Origin: Papilionanthe hookeriana x Papilionanthe teres
Lineage: Eukaryota > Streptophyta > Magnoliopsida > Asparagales > Orchidaceae
Assembly: GCA_022702705.1 (NCBI GenBank)
Contig: CM040421.1
Location: forward strand, 60,490,621 to 60,554,620
Direction: 5' to 3'
DNA length: 64,000 nt
In this document: positions 22,026 to 33,617 of the stretch, one piece after another
Layout: every line of letters starts with the position of its first letter
How positions within the stretch are numbered: position 1 is the first letter of the stretch
The notes under the pieces: generated by a model
Told to the model about the DNA's origin: nothing
Seen by the model: the letters and a program-made list of their open reading frames with translations, nothing else
The model's database searches: none
Made by a program: the position numbers and the translations under genes

Positions 22026-23730
22026 TGACACGCCTAAAAATTACCTATTTTTCTATATAGTTTCATGCTCATGTTTAATGATTACACTTTAATGGAAGGT
22101 ATTTTGCATGTTTTTTATTACAGGTGCAAGAAAAGGAGATTTAGCGAAAATGGATCAAAATGGTGCAACTTGGAGTCAAATCGAGCAAAAAAAAAATTAT
22201 GGTCTGGCGCATTTTGATATGTCTTTCTATGTTTAATCTCCTTTACATTTAACACATGTTTTTGAATTAAAAATACACTTTAAAGCAATGTTATTTTCAT
22301 GTTTATCTTGTAGGTATAAAACCTAGAGCAAACTGGAGCTGAAATGAGGCAAAACAGAGCGAAACTGGGGTGCTGCCAGCAGGGGTGGTGCTGTAGCACT
22401 AGATTCTGGTGCCATGGGGCCAGTCACGATGAGAAACAGGAGCCATCTTGTCGATTCTGGCTCCATGGTGCCAGAGATGGTTGTGGACGAGTTCTAGACA
22501 CCCCAAGGAGTTATAAGGAGGCTTTTGGCACTTGAGAAGACACCTTTTAGCATTTTAAACTCTTAGAAACTCCAAGAACGTCCAGAGGTCGTAGAAAAGA
22601 GTAGAAAACTTAGATTTATACCTTTTTTGGAGAGATTGGTGAGGGATTTTGAGAGATATTTGTAGGAATTGTATGAGCATTGCGTGGATTAGTAGGAGAC
22701 TTCATTGGAGGGATTTTCATCTTTCTTTCAGATGGAAAAAGCTAAGTATTGTGTTCTTAATTATCTTATAATTTTTGTAAAAACATTTCTAGTGAATTTT
22801 CTTTTCTTTAAATGAAGTTTTCTGTTGTGTTTTCTCATGATTTGTGAGTATTTTTCCTTACTCTTTCTCATTGTGATGAGAATTAATCATGTGTGGGATC
22901 AAAATTGTTTGAAGATTTCTTTTATTCAAAAATTGTAATGGTATATTTACCAGTTTTTAATTTACTTTGCAAACTGGTCACTTGTGCGGTTAAAATCTGT
23001 TGTGAAACATAATAACCCAGGAGGGCTATGATTTCACCCAACTAGTGAGTACTACACTAACCTTACGAAGTGGAGAACCACAATCTAAGGAGAGCGCAAA
23101 TAGATAGGGAGATAAGTTTTAATGAACATAGAATTAGTGTTTCTAGAGTGACAGACTAGATCCTTTACCAATTTGGTCTAAAGTTGGAACTAAGGATCCC
23201 TATTAGGTTCTATAAAGAGGGCACAGTGGGTAATCTAGAAGTGGCAGACTAGAATCTACTCAACACTACTGTACAAACTGGAACTTACTATATATTAAGC
23301 AATGTTCTTTATGCACTCAAGAGAAGGTAAAGAAGCATGTATGCTCCTATTTGTTACAACACAACATTTTAAACTTTCAACATTCGATTCCTACATTGAT
23401 TATAATCTCATGGAAAGAGGAAGGGGAATTAATTATATAAAAACTTTCCAAAATTTAACCAGTCTTCTTAGATTAATTTTTTTACTTAATTTAGTTAACT
23501 TTAATTTTATAGTAAATTAGAAAGTTTAGGAAAACCAAAATTTTTGAAAATTCCAAACTAAGACATGATAGTAGTATACTAGAATTAGCCTAAGGGAATT
23601 CTTACCTCACTTCTCTGTTGGATCGATACTAGGGTCTTTAAAGAAAGCATTATATTACTTGAAATGATACGTATACTTGCGTAGAACCTCTAGTGTGTGA
23701 AATATAAATCAAATTCTAAACTCTGTATCA
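22026..23730 (+). mobile_element. Athila-like solo LTR inserted in the copia element
   Basis: The left end TGACACGCCTAAAAATTACC matches the start of the LTR at 17729 (read on minus: TGATACGCCTAAAAA). Shared blocks follow in order: CACTTTAATGGAAGGTATTT, GGAGCAAA-type words, a GC-rich dyad cassette (22380-22475), GCGCAAATAGATAGGGAGAT (23094-23113), the GGATCGATACTAGGGTCTTT box and CTTGCGTAGAACCTCTAGTG. The right end is taken as CTCTGTATCA. TATCCAT occurs immediately before the left end (22019-22025) and immediately after the right end (23731-23737). Downstream a CAAGTTTTTTACCATTT string (about 23769-23785) faintly resembles a decayed primer site, so a longer element with end 23768 is the alternative. 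Confidence 0.68.
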
Positions 23731-23737
23731 TATCCAT

Positions 23738-25616
23738 TTTGCACACTAGCTGATAAATATAAATTGGGTCAAGTTTTTTACCATTTTTTGGGAACTTAAA
23801 TAACTGTTTAATTGTGGGTCAGGTTAAGTTGCAAGTTGTTTTCAATGAACTATTTTCCCTATCATTCCAATTCATTACCAACCAACACTTCAGCTACATA
23901 TATACCTCCCACCCTAATCACATCTAGTCAATTACCTACAGTCACACAACTCCACCCTGTCATTCTCAAACTATATCAAATTCTGCTCTCTCACTAACCC
24001 CTATAGCCATCCTCCCATGATCACATGCACCCCCTATAATGGTGTTAATTCTCAATCACTCTTTGACCACAAAACCAAACATCTCATGATAACTCAATTG
24101 TAGACAGGCTCTCTTAAACTAAACAACATTTCAACATTCACACCTCCACCCCTAAGTCACATGATCCTACTTATTAACACAATAAGTAAAATATCCACAT
24201 TTGAGAAGGTAAATGTAAATGAAATTCCATGCACTTCACCAATATAGGACATGGACACTAATTAAGACACCACCCCAAAAAAATTATTATTGGATGCAAA
24301 TAGAATTATTGAATAAAATACAATTGAAGAGGTAAAATCTCTAAATACAAAATTAGATTGGTGACCCAAGGATTTAAGCAACAAGAGCGAACACAATATG
24401 CAAAATCCTTTAGTCCAGTAGCTAAACTACCAAAAATTCACATCCTCCTCACACTTGTTTCATCATCAAGGGAAAATTTAGCAATTGGATGTCTCTAATG
24501 CATTCATCTATGGCTCCTTGAATGAAACCATCTACATGCATCAATCACAAGGATCTAATGATACTCAATACTCAAATCAAGTTTTCTTACTCAAAGTGGC
24601 TCTTTATGGCCTCAAATAAGCTCCATGGAAATGTTATCACACTATCATTAATCAACTCACATTCAAGGGCTTCTGCTTAAGCATGTATATCAACACAGTC
24701 AAGTCACTATGTACTTCTTTATTGTGGACAACAATGATTGAGTCTCTCTCAACCATCTCATATAAGACCTCAAATCTGCATTCCAACTCAAGTAATTGTG
24801 ACCCTTTCAAAACTTTCTAAGCATTAATATACAACAAACTTCTCAAATATCTTCTCACCCAATCCTCCTACATCACCTCTCTACTAAAACAACTTGGAAT
24901 GCTCTCATATAAACCTATACATTCTCAACTTCCTCATAAAATAAGTCATGAATCACTTTCCTTAAAAGTGTACTCCAACTCCACACGATATCAACAACTC
25001 GCTAGCTCCCTTCAATTCCTAAGTATCATTTTCACAGATATAACATCGTTGTAAATTACATATGCCTGCAAAGATACCAACTTCTCATCCATCATTTTCA
25101 GTTAATCAGGTGTGTTCCAAGATATCTAAAGTTGCCATTCACCTTGGCATAACCCTCATCAAAGCAGATCTACAACTTCAGCTACTGGGTCGATGACTCT
25201 TGAGATCAAAGAGCAATAACTAGATTATGCACATTTCTTGGTAGCAACCTTGGCAACTTGATCCTCTACGAAAGCATAATACAAAGCTCTCTCAACCGCT
25301 ACCACATATGTCATGTGGATTCATAGGCTACCTCAAGAATTCAGCATCCCTACACCTGCAATAACATCAATCAATTGTGACAACACCTCTACAATTTTCA
25401 TGACCTTAAACCCATTTTTTATGCCAACACAAAACATATTGAAATTATTTACCACTTCATTTGAGATCATATGAACTAAGGTGATATTCAAACCCTTTAC
25501 ATCAATTCTATTGGCCAAGTAGCAGACATTTTCAAAAAAAGTCACATATTAGCTCAATTCAACAGGCTTCGTAATAAGCTTACAATCACTTTATCAGATT
25601 GTAACCTTGAGGGGGG
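23738..25616 (+). pseudogene. Ty1/copia reverse transcriptase and RNase H remnant
   Basis: After the LTR the copia polyprotein resumes. The Pro/Ser-rich linker is at about 23830-24250. RT then gives VTQGFKQQERTQYAKSFSPV (about 24361-24420), QLDVSNAFIYGSLNETIYMH (24484-24540) and KVALYGLK (24594-24617). The thumb region and an RNase H part (TRYQQLASSLQFLSI near 24985-25030) follow, then a decayed C-terminus to about 25600. Stops and shifts are present throughout. Similarity ends at the purine tract at 25608. Confidence 0.82.
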
Positions 25617-25617
25617 A
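25608..25617 (+). other. Polypurine tract of the copia element
   Basis: TGAGGGGGGA directly precedes TAACATACC, which would be the first bases of the 3' LTR. The position, at the end of RNase H coding, is as expected for second-strand priming in Ty1/copia elements. Confidence 0.65.
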
Positions 25618-25862
25618 TAACATACCTGCAAAGGTTTAAATAACAAACCAATATAGGATTTTCTCTCTGTAACAAACTTGACATTTGGACCATTCATTTC
25701 CCTCCATAAATCTCTCTATAATCCTATATAAATTTATTACTCCTTGCAATATGTAGGATGATGCATATTCATATTTTGTAGTAAAACAACATCTCTGCCT
25801 TCTCTCCATACAACTACTAAATTATAGTATTTTTTCTTTTCTATAATCTGCATTTTGCAAAA
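25618..25862 (+). mobile_element. Probable 3' LTR of the copia element
   Basis: The stretch follows the polypurine tract and carries a TATA-like TCCTATATAAATTTATT (25721-25737) and a CT-rich stretch (CTGCCTTCTCTCCATAC). The right boundary is uncertain: the last CA before unrelated sequence is near 25852-25858. No matching 5' LTR was found upstream of 21440, so the element appears truncated on its 5' side. Confidence 0.45.
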
Positions 25863-26029
25863 AAGAAGCCATGCAAAAGAGGTGGGATGTTTCTATTATT
25901 ATTATTGACATATGAGGACATAATTTCATTTGTTATTTTACTATTGGAACCCACAAAATTTTACCATAAGCGAATGAGATCGCCTACACCATCATTATGT
26001 AGAAAAACAAAAGCGGCCTTCTCATGAAC

Positions 26030-26125
26030 CAGGCGATGGCTTAGTAGATTGTGTGTTTACTTCCATCCTTGAAGTCATGGATTAAAGCCCTTAATCCTCC
26101 ACTCAATTATTATTTCTTGAAAAAA
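26030..26125 (+). mobile_element. tRNA-derived SINE-like fragment
   Basis: A box-A-like TGGCTTAGTAG (26037-26047) and a degenerate box-B-like GTCATGGATTAAAGCCC (26074-26090) have the spacing of a tRNA-type polymerase III promoter. An A-rich stretch (TTGAAAAAAAATAAG) ends the fragment at about 26115-26131. The cloverleaf does not close, so this is not a tRNA gene. Target duplications were not found. Confidence 0.42.
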
Positions 26126-26279
26126 AATAAGAGTGTTATTTATTCTCTCTTATATCAATTAATTTGTCCAATTTTATGTATTTCTCTTATAATAGGATTC
26201 ATTAGCTTAAGAAGGTTATAATAAAAAATTAATTCAAAATTATAGTTAGGAACTAATCTAAAATAATAGATTTGCAGTA

Positions 26280-26499
26280 AAGTTTTGTAGCTAAACTTAT
26301 CCGAGAATATTACTTAATAAAACTATATATATATATATATCTATATATCCCACCATGTGATGCGTATTATTCAAATTCGTGGTTCGAACCCTAACCCGAG
26401 GGTCTTACGCTGAGGCCGCCACCAATGAGCCAGAACTCGCCATATGTTGCAGCAAATTTTTGTAACTAATCTTATCCAAGAATATTACTTAATAAAACT
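26280..26499. repeat. 45-bp direct repeats flanking the minus-strand SINE-like fragment
   Basis: The words CTAAACTTATCCGAG (26291-) and CTAATCTTATCCAAG (26466-) are each followed by the identical AATATTACTTAATAAAACT. Similarity extends about 10 bases leftwards from both. The two copies lie 175 bp apart, much longer than a normal SINE target duplication. This suggests tandem duplication with later insertion, or a small unknown element. Confidence 0.75.
26340..26445 (-). mobile_element. tRNA-derived SINE-like fragment (minus strand)
   Basis: On the minus strand a box A, TGGCTCATTGGTGG (plus 26419-26432), is followed by a box B, GGTTCGAACC (26381-26390). The spacing is almost the same as in the neighbouring plus-strand fragment. 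The remainder toward 26345 is AT-rich. A diverged 45-bp direct repeat lies on both sides (see 26280-26499). No stem set fits a functional tRNA. Confidence 0.5.
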
Positions 26500-26559
26500 C
26501 TCTCTCTCTTTCTATATATATATAGTCATAAAATGATAAGCTTTAATATCATGTTCACC

Positions 26560-28531
26560 TTGTGGAATAAAAAAAAATTGAGATAATATCATAATTATAT
26601 AAGGTGAAAAACATAAAGTTGATAGTGAATGATTTATTACATAAATCGATTAAAATATCATGGCTGAAATTTTGCAATCAAGGTAAATGAAAGCTGGCTC
26701 ATTAATGCTGCCTGGTGATGATGCTATTGGCATTAAATTGGTTGTTAGAATATGCTTATCATATGTTCTCTTTCATATTTTATATTAATCTAAATGGGGT
26801 TAAATTAATTCAACTATTGTTATATCTTACAAAATGTTAAATAGAACTTTAGTTTTATTTGATACAAATTATTTTAATTAATCAATTAAGAATTATAAAA
26901 TGAATATTAGCCACCTAAATTACATCATTCATTCATCCAACTTATCATAAAATACAAACTTCTTGTAAAACCCTAAGATAAACCATCACATGTCTGTTAT
27001 TAAAAAATATATATATTCAAATTACATTTAATATAGTAAATAAAACAAAATAATATACTTTTAATTTTATCTTGTTCCAGTACTTCATTTTTTATAAATA
27101 TTAAATTTAGATGACCCAATCAGTGAGCAATGTTGAGAATCAGAGTAAAAAATGAGATAAGTGTGGGGCTGAGTAGCACTGTAAGATTGAAATAAATGCC
27201 AAAATATCTTTAATTGGTTGATTGCTAAATTCCAAATGCAATAATGCTATAAGAAATTTCTCCCTCAATGCATGATATGTATACAGTTTATCATGATAAG
27301 ATGCCAAATTTGAACAGGGACAAAATCCTATTTCTTTAACATAACAGGTTCACTGATTTCATATAGCATTAAAATTATTCTATGATTTTATGCCAACACA
27401 GTACTAATTTTAAAAGGCCTAGCTAGCTGGACCTAAATCTGTTCTTTTCAAATAAATTATCCTGATTACATCAAATTGTTTTGAGATTGAGATTGGTCCT
27501 TTGATAACGAGTCAATGATCCTTCTTTGGATCTGGTGGGGGTGTAAATAAGTTAAATTTGAACATGCTATTGTTCAGCCTGGCAAGTTAACCAAAAAGTT
27601 TATTTATGTCGAGTCCAATTAGAATTGTTCAAGTGCATATACATGTGCATATTTTACGTATATATATAAATATAATCAAGTTATTATATTCTGAGCAGAA
27701 CATGACACAATATGTTTGTGTAGAACTAGCTAAATGTAAGAGGATATAAAAATTAGTGTAACTCGAGCAAATCTTAAGCAAAAATGTGAAAGAAAAGCTT
27801 CAATATGAAAATTAGTGTTAACTCGAGCAAATCTTATATTCTTCAATATTTGACATAGAAAAGAAAAGCATTTTAATAAGTTTCAATTTTAATGTGCACC
27901 AATTAAAATGTTAAGTAGTTTTTCTTGATCAGTATGATAAATGTTATTAATTTTGAGTGATTGATATCTATCTCGTGCATCCTAAGCCAAATAAAAAATC
28001 AAAAGCTCTATAATATTTGAAATATGTCATTCATTTCTTGTAATTTCATATTTAAAATGTCTAAAAATATTAATTTTATGGTGATGCTTCACTAGAGTAG
28101 TGTTATTTCAATGAAAATAGCTTTCTTAATCTCTATAATATGGAGTATTAATCAAACCTAAAATATGTATATATTTTTCATTACATAACTTCAACATTTA
28201 GAACATGGCCATAAATAACTTAATAATGATGTTTGGTTATTAGTAACAAATACATTGAATTTAAATTGTATATTTTTTTATTTTTAATGCTTACAAGTTT
28301 TATAGGTAATTTGCAAAAGTGTATCATATGATGTAAAGTAAAAAGAAATTCCAACAAGGAATTTATAAGGAGAAAACATTCATATCTGAAAATTAAATTT
28401 ATATCATATGATGAGAACATCTATATTGTTTGACAATGATCATCCCAATATTTAATGTTTCCATTATAAAATGTAAAGTAAAAACAAAGTCAAATGAGAT
28501 CATTACATTATAAGCCCATTAATTTAACTTT
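26560..28531. other. AT-rich stretch, no gene recognised; one 58-bp-spaced direct repeat
   Basis: AAAATTAGTGTAACTCGAGC at about 27749 recurs as AAAATTAGTGTTAACTCGAG at about 27807, each followed by AAATCTTA. Otherwise the stretch holds AT-rich DNA, a short frame at 28220-28420 (minus) of AT-driven composition, and no element boundaries before the LTR at 28532. Confidence 0.55.
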
Positions 28532-29649
28532 TGATGCGTGCTAGAAAATTCGTGACGGTAGAGTAATGGATTATCATCTTAGCATTGCACGAGAATTTAA
28601 CACACTCTCAGATGAAAGAAAAATAACCAGTAGTGACGCTAGAGGTTTTTATGCGGAAAACACGTAAAGGAAAAAACCACGAGGCCTGGGCCAGTTATAA
28701 AAGTTCACTATTAGTAGATGATTACAAAGATCCATTATCCCACATGCGAGAAAAGGTAACGGTATTTTCCAAAATAAAGAGTCGACTGACGGCATCTGAT
28801 TGGTGGTGATCGACGGAGGAGGTCGACAATGGCTGATGGTGATCGGCGGGTGCCGACACGGCCGACAATGGTCGACAGAGGCCGACGGTGATCGTAGGAG
28901 GCCAGCGGTGATCGACGATGATCGGCGAGTGTCGACGACGGTCGGCGGGTGTTTACGACGATTAACGGTCAATAACGGTCGGCGGCAGCCAACAGTGATC
29001 GTTTGGTTAGTTGCTGTTAACAATGGCCGATGACGATCAATGGGTGTCGACGGGGGTCGACGATGGTCGACGGCGATCGGCGATGGTTGGTGATGATCGA
29101 GATGGTTATGGACTTCGCTCCTTATCAGATGTTTCAATTCTCTCTAAAGCTTCAAGTCTCTCCCCTTATGTGATGGGTGGGGCTCTATTATAGTGTTCTT
29201 GGTGCAATTAATGCAAGAATATAAAAGTTTTTGATTGGACGGTCCGAAAAGCTTCCTCTGATCAAATGATGTTTAATGTACATTTGAGTGCTTAACGATG
29301 TTAGAATTGAGCAATATTAGACTCGTTGGATTCGTCTTGTCAAGAAACTCAATTTGACTATGAACTTGTCAGATTCGACATCCGTTTGACCTTCCAAATG
29401 TATTCGGAAATCTTTCAAAAGTGGTTAAATGACTTGATTAAGGCTTGATTTGACTCGGATTTGTCTAACTTTGATTTCATTAGGTTCCTCTCATCGAGTC
29501 GGTCAGTTTAACTATAAATTTACTGAAATCGGAGCTCTGAATGACTGTTTATCAAAATTCGAACGTTTCTTGCTCAAAATATTATCTCGAGATCCGCGTC
29601 ATGCCTTGAGATTCCTACCATATAAAAAAAATTTATTGGTGGCGCATCA
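28532..29649 (-). repeat. Left (3') LTR of the non-autonomous element
   Basis: The plus-strand ends are TGATGCGTGC and GGTGGCGCATCA. It aligns throughout with 33618-34721: GCTAGAAAATTCGTG, GGATTATCATCTTAGCATTG, GACGCTAGAGGTTTTTA, the GATCGGCGGGTGTCGAC region and GGACGGTCCGAA (29241-29252 and 34310-34321). Divergence by eye is around 10% with indels, so insertion is old. A minus-strand TATA-like TATAATAGAG lies at about 29187-29196. Confidence 0.9.
28800..29105. repeat. GC-rich minisatellite in the left LTR (GTCGAC / GATCGGCG words)
   Basis: Irregular tandem units of about 15-30 bp are made from GGTCGACGGTGATCGGCG-like words. Frames on both strands are long here only because stop codons are rare in this repeat. 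The right LTR has the homologous region at 33890-34185, with a different arrangement of units. Confidence 0.85.
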
Positions 29650-29671
29650 GTTGCCCCCTTATTTTTGGGTG
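29650..29671 (-). other. Polypurine tract of the non-autonomous element
   Basis: On the minus strand AAAAATAAGGGGGCAAC runs directly into the LTR start TGATGCGCC. This is the expected place for second-strand priming. Confidence 0.7.
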
Positions 29672-30039
29672 AGGCCAATTATGTCGTCCGAAAATATTGA
29701 TATATTGAAGAACTTCGGAGCTGCTTATTTGGTTGGTCTTTGCTGCTTCAATCTTACTGTCTCGGGTTTGAAACCTTTTGTTGTTCATGCCTTCTGAGGT
29801 TATGCCCTCTCGGATTTATGCCTTTAGGAGCTTGAATCAGTATCTTTGAGGCTCGTTCCCTCCTGATGTCTTTGAGTGGAGACCCTTTCAATCACTTGCT
29901 CTCTTGAGTCTTTCTAGTGAGGAACATGTCCACTATTAGCTTCTCACCAAGACTTGCCCCTTGGGCTCGTCTTGTAAGAGCGTGGTTGAAAGAAGAATCC
30001 GTGAAGGATGTAAGACCAGTTTCGAGTTGTATAATCGAA

Positions 30040-31225
30040 GATTCTTGATGTTATTAACCCGTAACGAACAGGGTCGTATGAAATCCACTAAGAATAGTTT
30101 ACATATTCTAGGTTGTTAGTCAAAGGTTTTGCTTGACAACCGTAATCTCTTTTGAAAAAGGTTGAAGGAAATCCATCAAGAATATTTTACACATCCAAGG
30201 TTGTATGTAGAAGCTTTTGCTTGACGGTTGTAGCTTGTTATAGAAGGGGTCGAAGATAATCCACCAAAGATTTTGACCTATCCGAGGCTGTATGTCGAAG
30301 CTTTTGCTTGATGACTGTAGCCTATAATGGAAGATGTTGAAGGAAATACACCAAGGATTTTTGACTTATCCGAGGCCGTATGTCGAAGCTTTTGCTTGAC
30401 GACGGGATCCTGTAATGGAAGAGGTCGAAGGGAATCCACCAAGGATTTTTGACCTATCTGAGGCTGTATGTTGAAGTTTTTGCTTAACGACTGTAGCTTG
30501 TAATAGAAGAAGTCGAAAGAAATTCACCAATAAATTATGACCTATTTGAGTTTGTATGTCGAAGCTTTTGCTTGACGATTTTTGCCTGTAATGGAAGAGG
30601 TTGAAGGAAATCCATTAAGACTTTTTTACTTATCCGAGGCTGTATGTCCAAGCTTTTGATTGATGACTATAGCCTGTAATAGAAGATGTTGAAGAAAATC
30701 CACCAAGAATTTTTGAACTACCAAAGACTGTATCTCGTAGCTTTTTCTTGACGACAGTAGCTTGTAATGGAAGCGTTCGAAGGGATTTCACTAGGAATTT
30801 TTGACATATCTGAGGTTGTATGTTGAAGTTTTTGCTTGACGACTGTAGTCTGTAATGGAAGAGGTCGAAGGAAATCCACCTAAGAATTATGACTTATCTG
30901 AGGTTGCATGTCAAAGCTTTTGCTTACCGATTGTAGCCTGTAATGGAAGAGGTTGAAGGAAATCTGCCAATGATTTTTTACCTATCTGAGGCTGTATGTT
31001 GAAGTTTTTGCTTGACGACGGTAGCTTGTAATGGAATAGGTCGAAGGGAATCAACCAACAATTTTTAACCTACCAAGGATGTACGTTGAATCTCTTTCTT
31101 GACGATTGTAGCTCGTAATGGAAGAGGTTGAAGGAAATCTACCAAGGATTTTTGACCTATCCGAGGTTGTATGTTGAAGCTTTTGCTTGACGACGGTAGC
31201 CTGTAATGAAAGAGGTTGAATCGAG
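30040..31225. repeat. Array of about thirteen 88-bp tandem repeats
   Basis: Successive units share GTAATGGAAGAGGTCGAAG, AATCCACCAAGGATTTTTGA, CCTATCCGAGGCTGTATG, TCGAAGCTTTTGCTTGACGA and CGGTAGCCT. Unit starts (at the TGTAATGG word) fall at roughly 30410, 30493, 30588, 30673, 30762, 30850, 30938, 31027, 31114 and 31200, with older, more diverged units at the left edge from about 30060. Units differ at some 10-20% of positions. The array lies wholly inside the non-autonomous retrotransposon. Confidence 0.95.
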
Positions 31226-31910
31226 TCCAATTGGAATTGATTATGCCTTGATTGAGGTGTCAAAGATGTTCTGCGTTTCTCAAAACTAGGGTGTAGATCG
31301 CAATGAATCAAATGTTTTCTTTGAAATATGGTTGCAGTCCTAATCAAGAGTATTGTTTGATAACTCGTTAGTTGATGACTTTGAATCTTTTTCCCCCGCT
31401 GTGAGAGTGTTTTTAATGCAAGCTTGTAAAATAACACATTTATTGGGCCTTGAAGAGATCAGTTTTTTGATCTGGTTGAAGAGGAAACTCTAGTACGATG
31501 ATGGGCACTGAGGAAGCATCATTTGCAGTAAAGATTGCCCTCTAGTCTAGGAGCAATTCATTTAGGCTTGTAATATGAATGAAATAAGGGATGACCACCC
31601 TATCACAGTCGTGTCCAGGACGTTAACGTGAACGACCTTTCAATACTACATTAAAGGTTTACCCCTATATTGAAAAATATTTCAGAGATGATCTTCAAGA
31701 TGTGAGGGAGGTTCCTTCACCAGTTGGATGAAGTACATTATTGGGGAAGGAAGTAGGGGCCCGGTGTCTTTAGAGTTAAAGACATTGTCAAACGGGACTT
31801 CATTTTCCACAGATGGCTGATACCCGATGCTACTTTGCGTAAGCTTAATATTGCAAGAATTTAATATCGCTACTAAAAGGATTGAATTTCTAGCAATGAC
31901 ACCAAAAACT
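31226..31910. other. Interior of the non-autonomous element, no coding recognised
   Basis: A 128-codon minus-strand frame (31051-31437) overlaps the repeat array and shows no domain. The last 20 bases (31890-31907), read on minus, give TGGTGTCATTGC, a decayed tRNA-Asp primer site belonging to the LTR that begins at 31911. Confidence 0.5.
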
Positions 31911-33605
31911 TGACCGTGATTATAAATTTGATAAAGAAGTGTATAAAATATTTAATAATCACAAAGTTACTCTTATCAATCCAAGTATACGTATCACTCA
32001 AGTAATACATGACTCTAGTGGAGTCCTGGTTATCGATCCCACAGGGAATATATTAGAGGCTACGAACTAGGATTTTAAAAACCAATACAGAATTACAACC
32101 TTGTTGTTCAAATTGCCTATTTGTCACTAATATGCAATTGTAAATAAGATATAATTTTAATTAACTAATTCTACTAATAATTAACTAATTTTACTAATAA
32201 AGTTTGTAATGTGAGTTTCAATATATAAGAAAGCACATTCTCTTTGTCAAGAACTTTAAGTGAATGGATAAATTGAATTAGTTCAAATTGTGTTCTACCA
32301 AATAGGTGCATACCAATTCTTTACCCTTTGGTCCAGGCATAAAGAACGTTGATTAATCATATGCTTGGTTGCAGAATCTGCGGCTAGGCTGGGAGGATAC
32401 CGGCTCTCACTTCGGAGCTCTCACGTTCCCCTTGCCTGAGGGCTAACATCTACACTTCAACATCTAAACGATAGGACCGAATTGAGGATTTTAGTCTGTC
32501 ACTTTAAAATCTCCAATTCTACGCCCGATAAATAATATTTCCTGTTATTTGCACCCTACTTTCAAGGACTTTGACCTCCACTGAATCTTGGATGTAATCT
32601 TCACTTTAGTTGTAAAACTCAACATATTTTAACAAATCAATTGACCAGATTGAAAGTAAATTAAGATTGAAGTGAAAAGATCATCACAACTTCTTTAACA
32701 TTCTCCAGGCACAACTAATTCAAATCATCATTTCACAAAATCTCAAAATAAGGAGAAAGACAGAGAAACTACTTAGATCTCATAGAGAAGATACGACAAA
32801 ACTTAGATTTCATATATAAAAGCAAAGTAATACAAACTACAATAAGTAAATACAACTTATCTCGAATTCTTCCCCAAGTAAACTCCTTGAAATTCCTCTG
32901 AATCTCTTCCTTTCTTTACAACACACAGAATTCTCCTTCGAAGTGGCAAAAAGGAAGAAATCTCTCACTTTCCTTACACTCTTACAATCTCTCTAAGAAT
33001 TCCTCACAATTAGCACTAATTTAACTCACTCTCAACAACTCTTAGGGCACTACAAACAATAAAAGACACAGCAGACAGCCACATATACCCCTGGTCACCA
33101 CCATTTTCGGCCTCAAATTGTCTCTTATAAAGTTGCAGAAGAGTTTCCAAGAGTTGCCTAAACATCCCTTCAAAAATCATCCACATTCAATGCACATTGT
33201 GAGAAAACCAACATTCTCGCTGTCGGCGGCCTCAATCTCACCGTCGGCGGCCTCGATCTCGCCGTCGGCGGCCTTCTAGAATATTAGGTTTTGGAACTAT
33301 TGAAAAAACTTCGCTGTCGGCGGGATCGATCTCACTGTCAGCGGCCTTCTTTTGTTTTTAATTTCTGAACTCTCGAGAAAAATCCGCTGTCGGCGCCGTT
33401 GATCTCGCCGTTAGCGCCCAAGGTCAAGTCGTCATATTTTGGTCTTTTTTGCTCCAAATTTGCTTCTTTTTGCATCTTTTTGCTCCAATAACCATAAATC
33501 AACATACCTGCAATAAAACATCAAAAATATATTTCTTTAAAGTGCAATATCATCAAAATTAATATAAAATAGGCATGAAAATCTCAACATATTTTCAGTT
33601 GGTCA
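31911..33605 (-). mobile_element. Athila-like LTR nested in the non-autonomous element
   Basis: The plus-strand ends are TGACCGTGATTAT and CAGTTGGTCA. On minus it begins TGACCAACTGAAAATATG, matching the LTR at 56798 (TGATCATAGAAAAATATA), and ends CACGGTCA followed by AGTTTTTGGTGTCATTGC. Shared blocks are GGTTATCGATCCCACAGGG (32028-32046), TCTTTACCCTTTGGTCCAGG (32319-32338), CCAATTCTACGCCCGATAAA (32513-32532) and CTTTAAAGTGCAAT near the right end. A minus-strand TATAAGAGA is at about 33121-33129. Positions 33210-33420 hold GCCGTCGGCGG cassettes. Its gag-pol body is missing on the left. Confidence 0.82.
33210..33420. repeat. GCCGTCGGCGG cassette repeats in the nested LTR
   Basis: At least six copies of a CTCGCCGTCGGCGG(C/T)CTCGA-type unit, some mutated, sit just upstream (minus strand) of the TATA-like site. 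The LTR at 55267-56798 has the same cassette at 56430-56620. Confidence 0.88.
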
Positions 33606-33617
33606 ACGACGCCAAAC
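33603..33617 (-). other. Primer binding site of the non-autonomous element (tRNA-Asp type, interrupted)
   Basis: On minus, the right LTR ends CACGCATCA and is followed by GTTTGGCGTCGT, then by the start of the nested LTR. TGGCGTCGT(T) matches the first part of the tRNA-Asp complement TGGCGCCGTTG with one change. The nested LTR begins within or directly after it. Confidence 0.6.

Noticed and set aside
26037..26090. Considered as a functional tRNA gene (also 26381-26432 and 36322-36358)
   Set aside because: Only box A and box B words fit; acceptor, D and anticodon stems do not pair. They are SINE-like fragments.
28649..29193. Long frames on both strands (162 codons minus, 77 and 60 codons plus) in the left 1.1-kb LTR, and equivalents at 33826-34265
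   Set aside because: They run through a GC-rich minisatellite in which stops are rare in several frames. The protein would be an irregular His/Arg/Pro repeat, and both strands are open at once.
30040..31225. Considered as a CRISPR array
   Set aside because: The 88-bp units are contiguous without unique spacers, lie inside an LTR retrotransposon, and the genome is eukaryotic.
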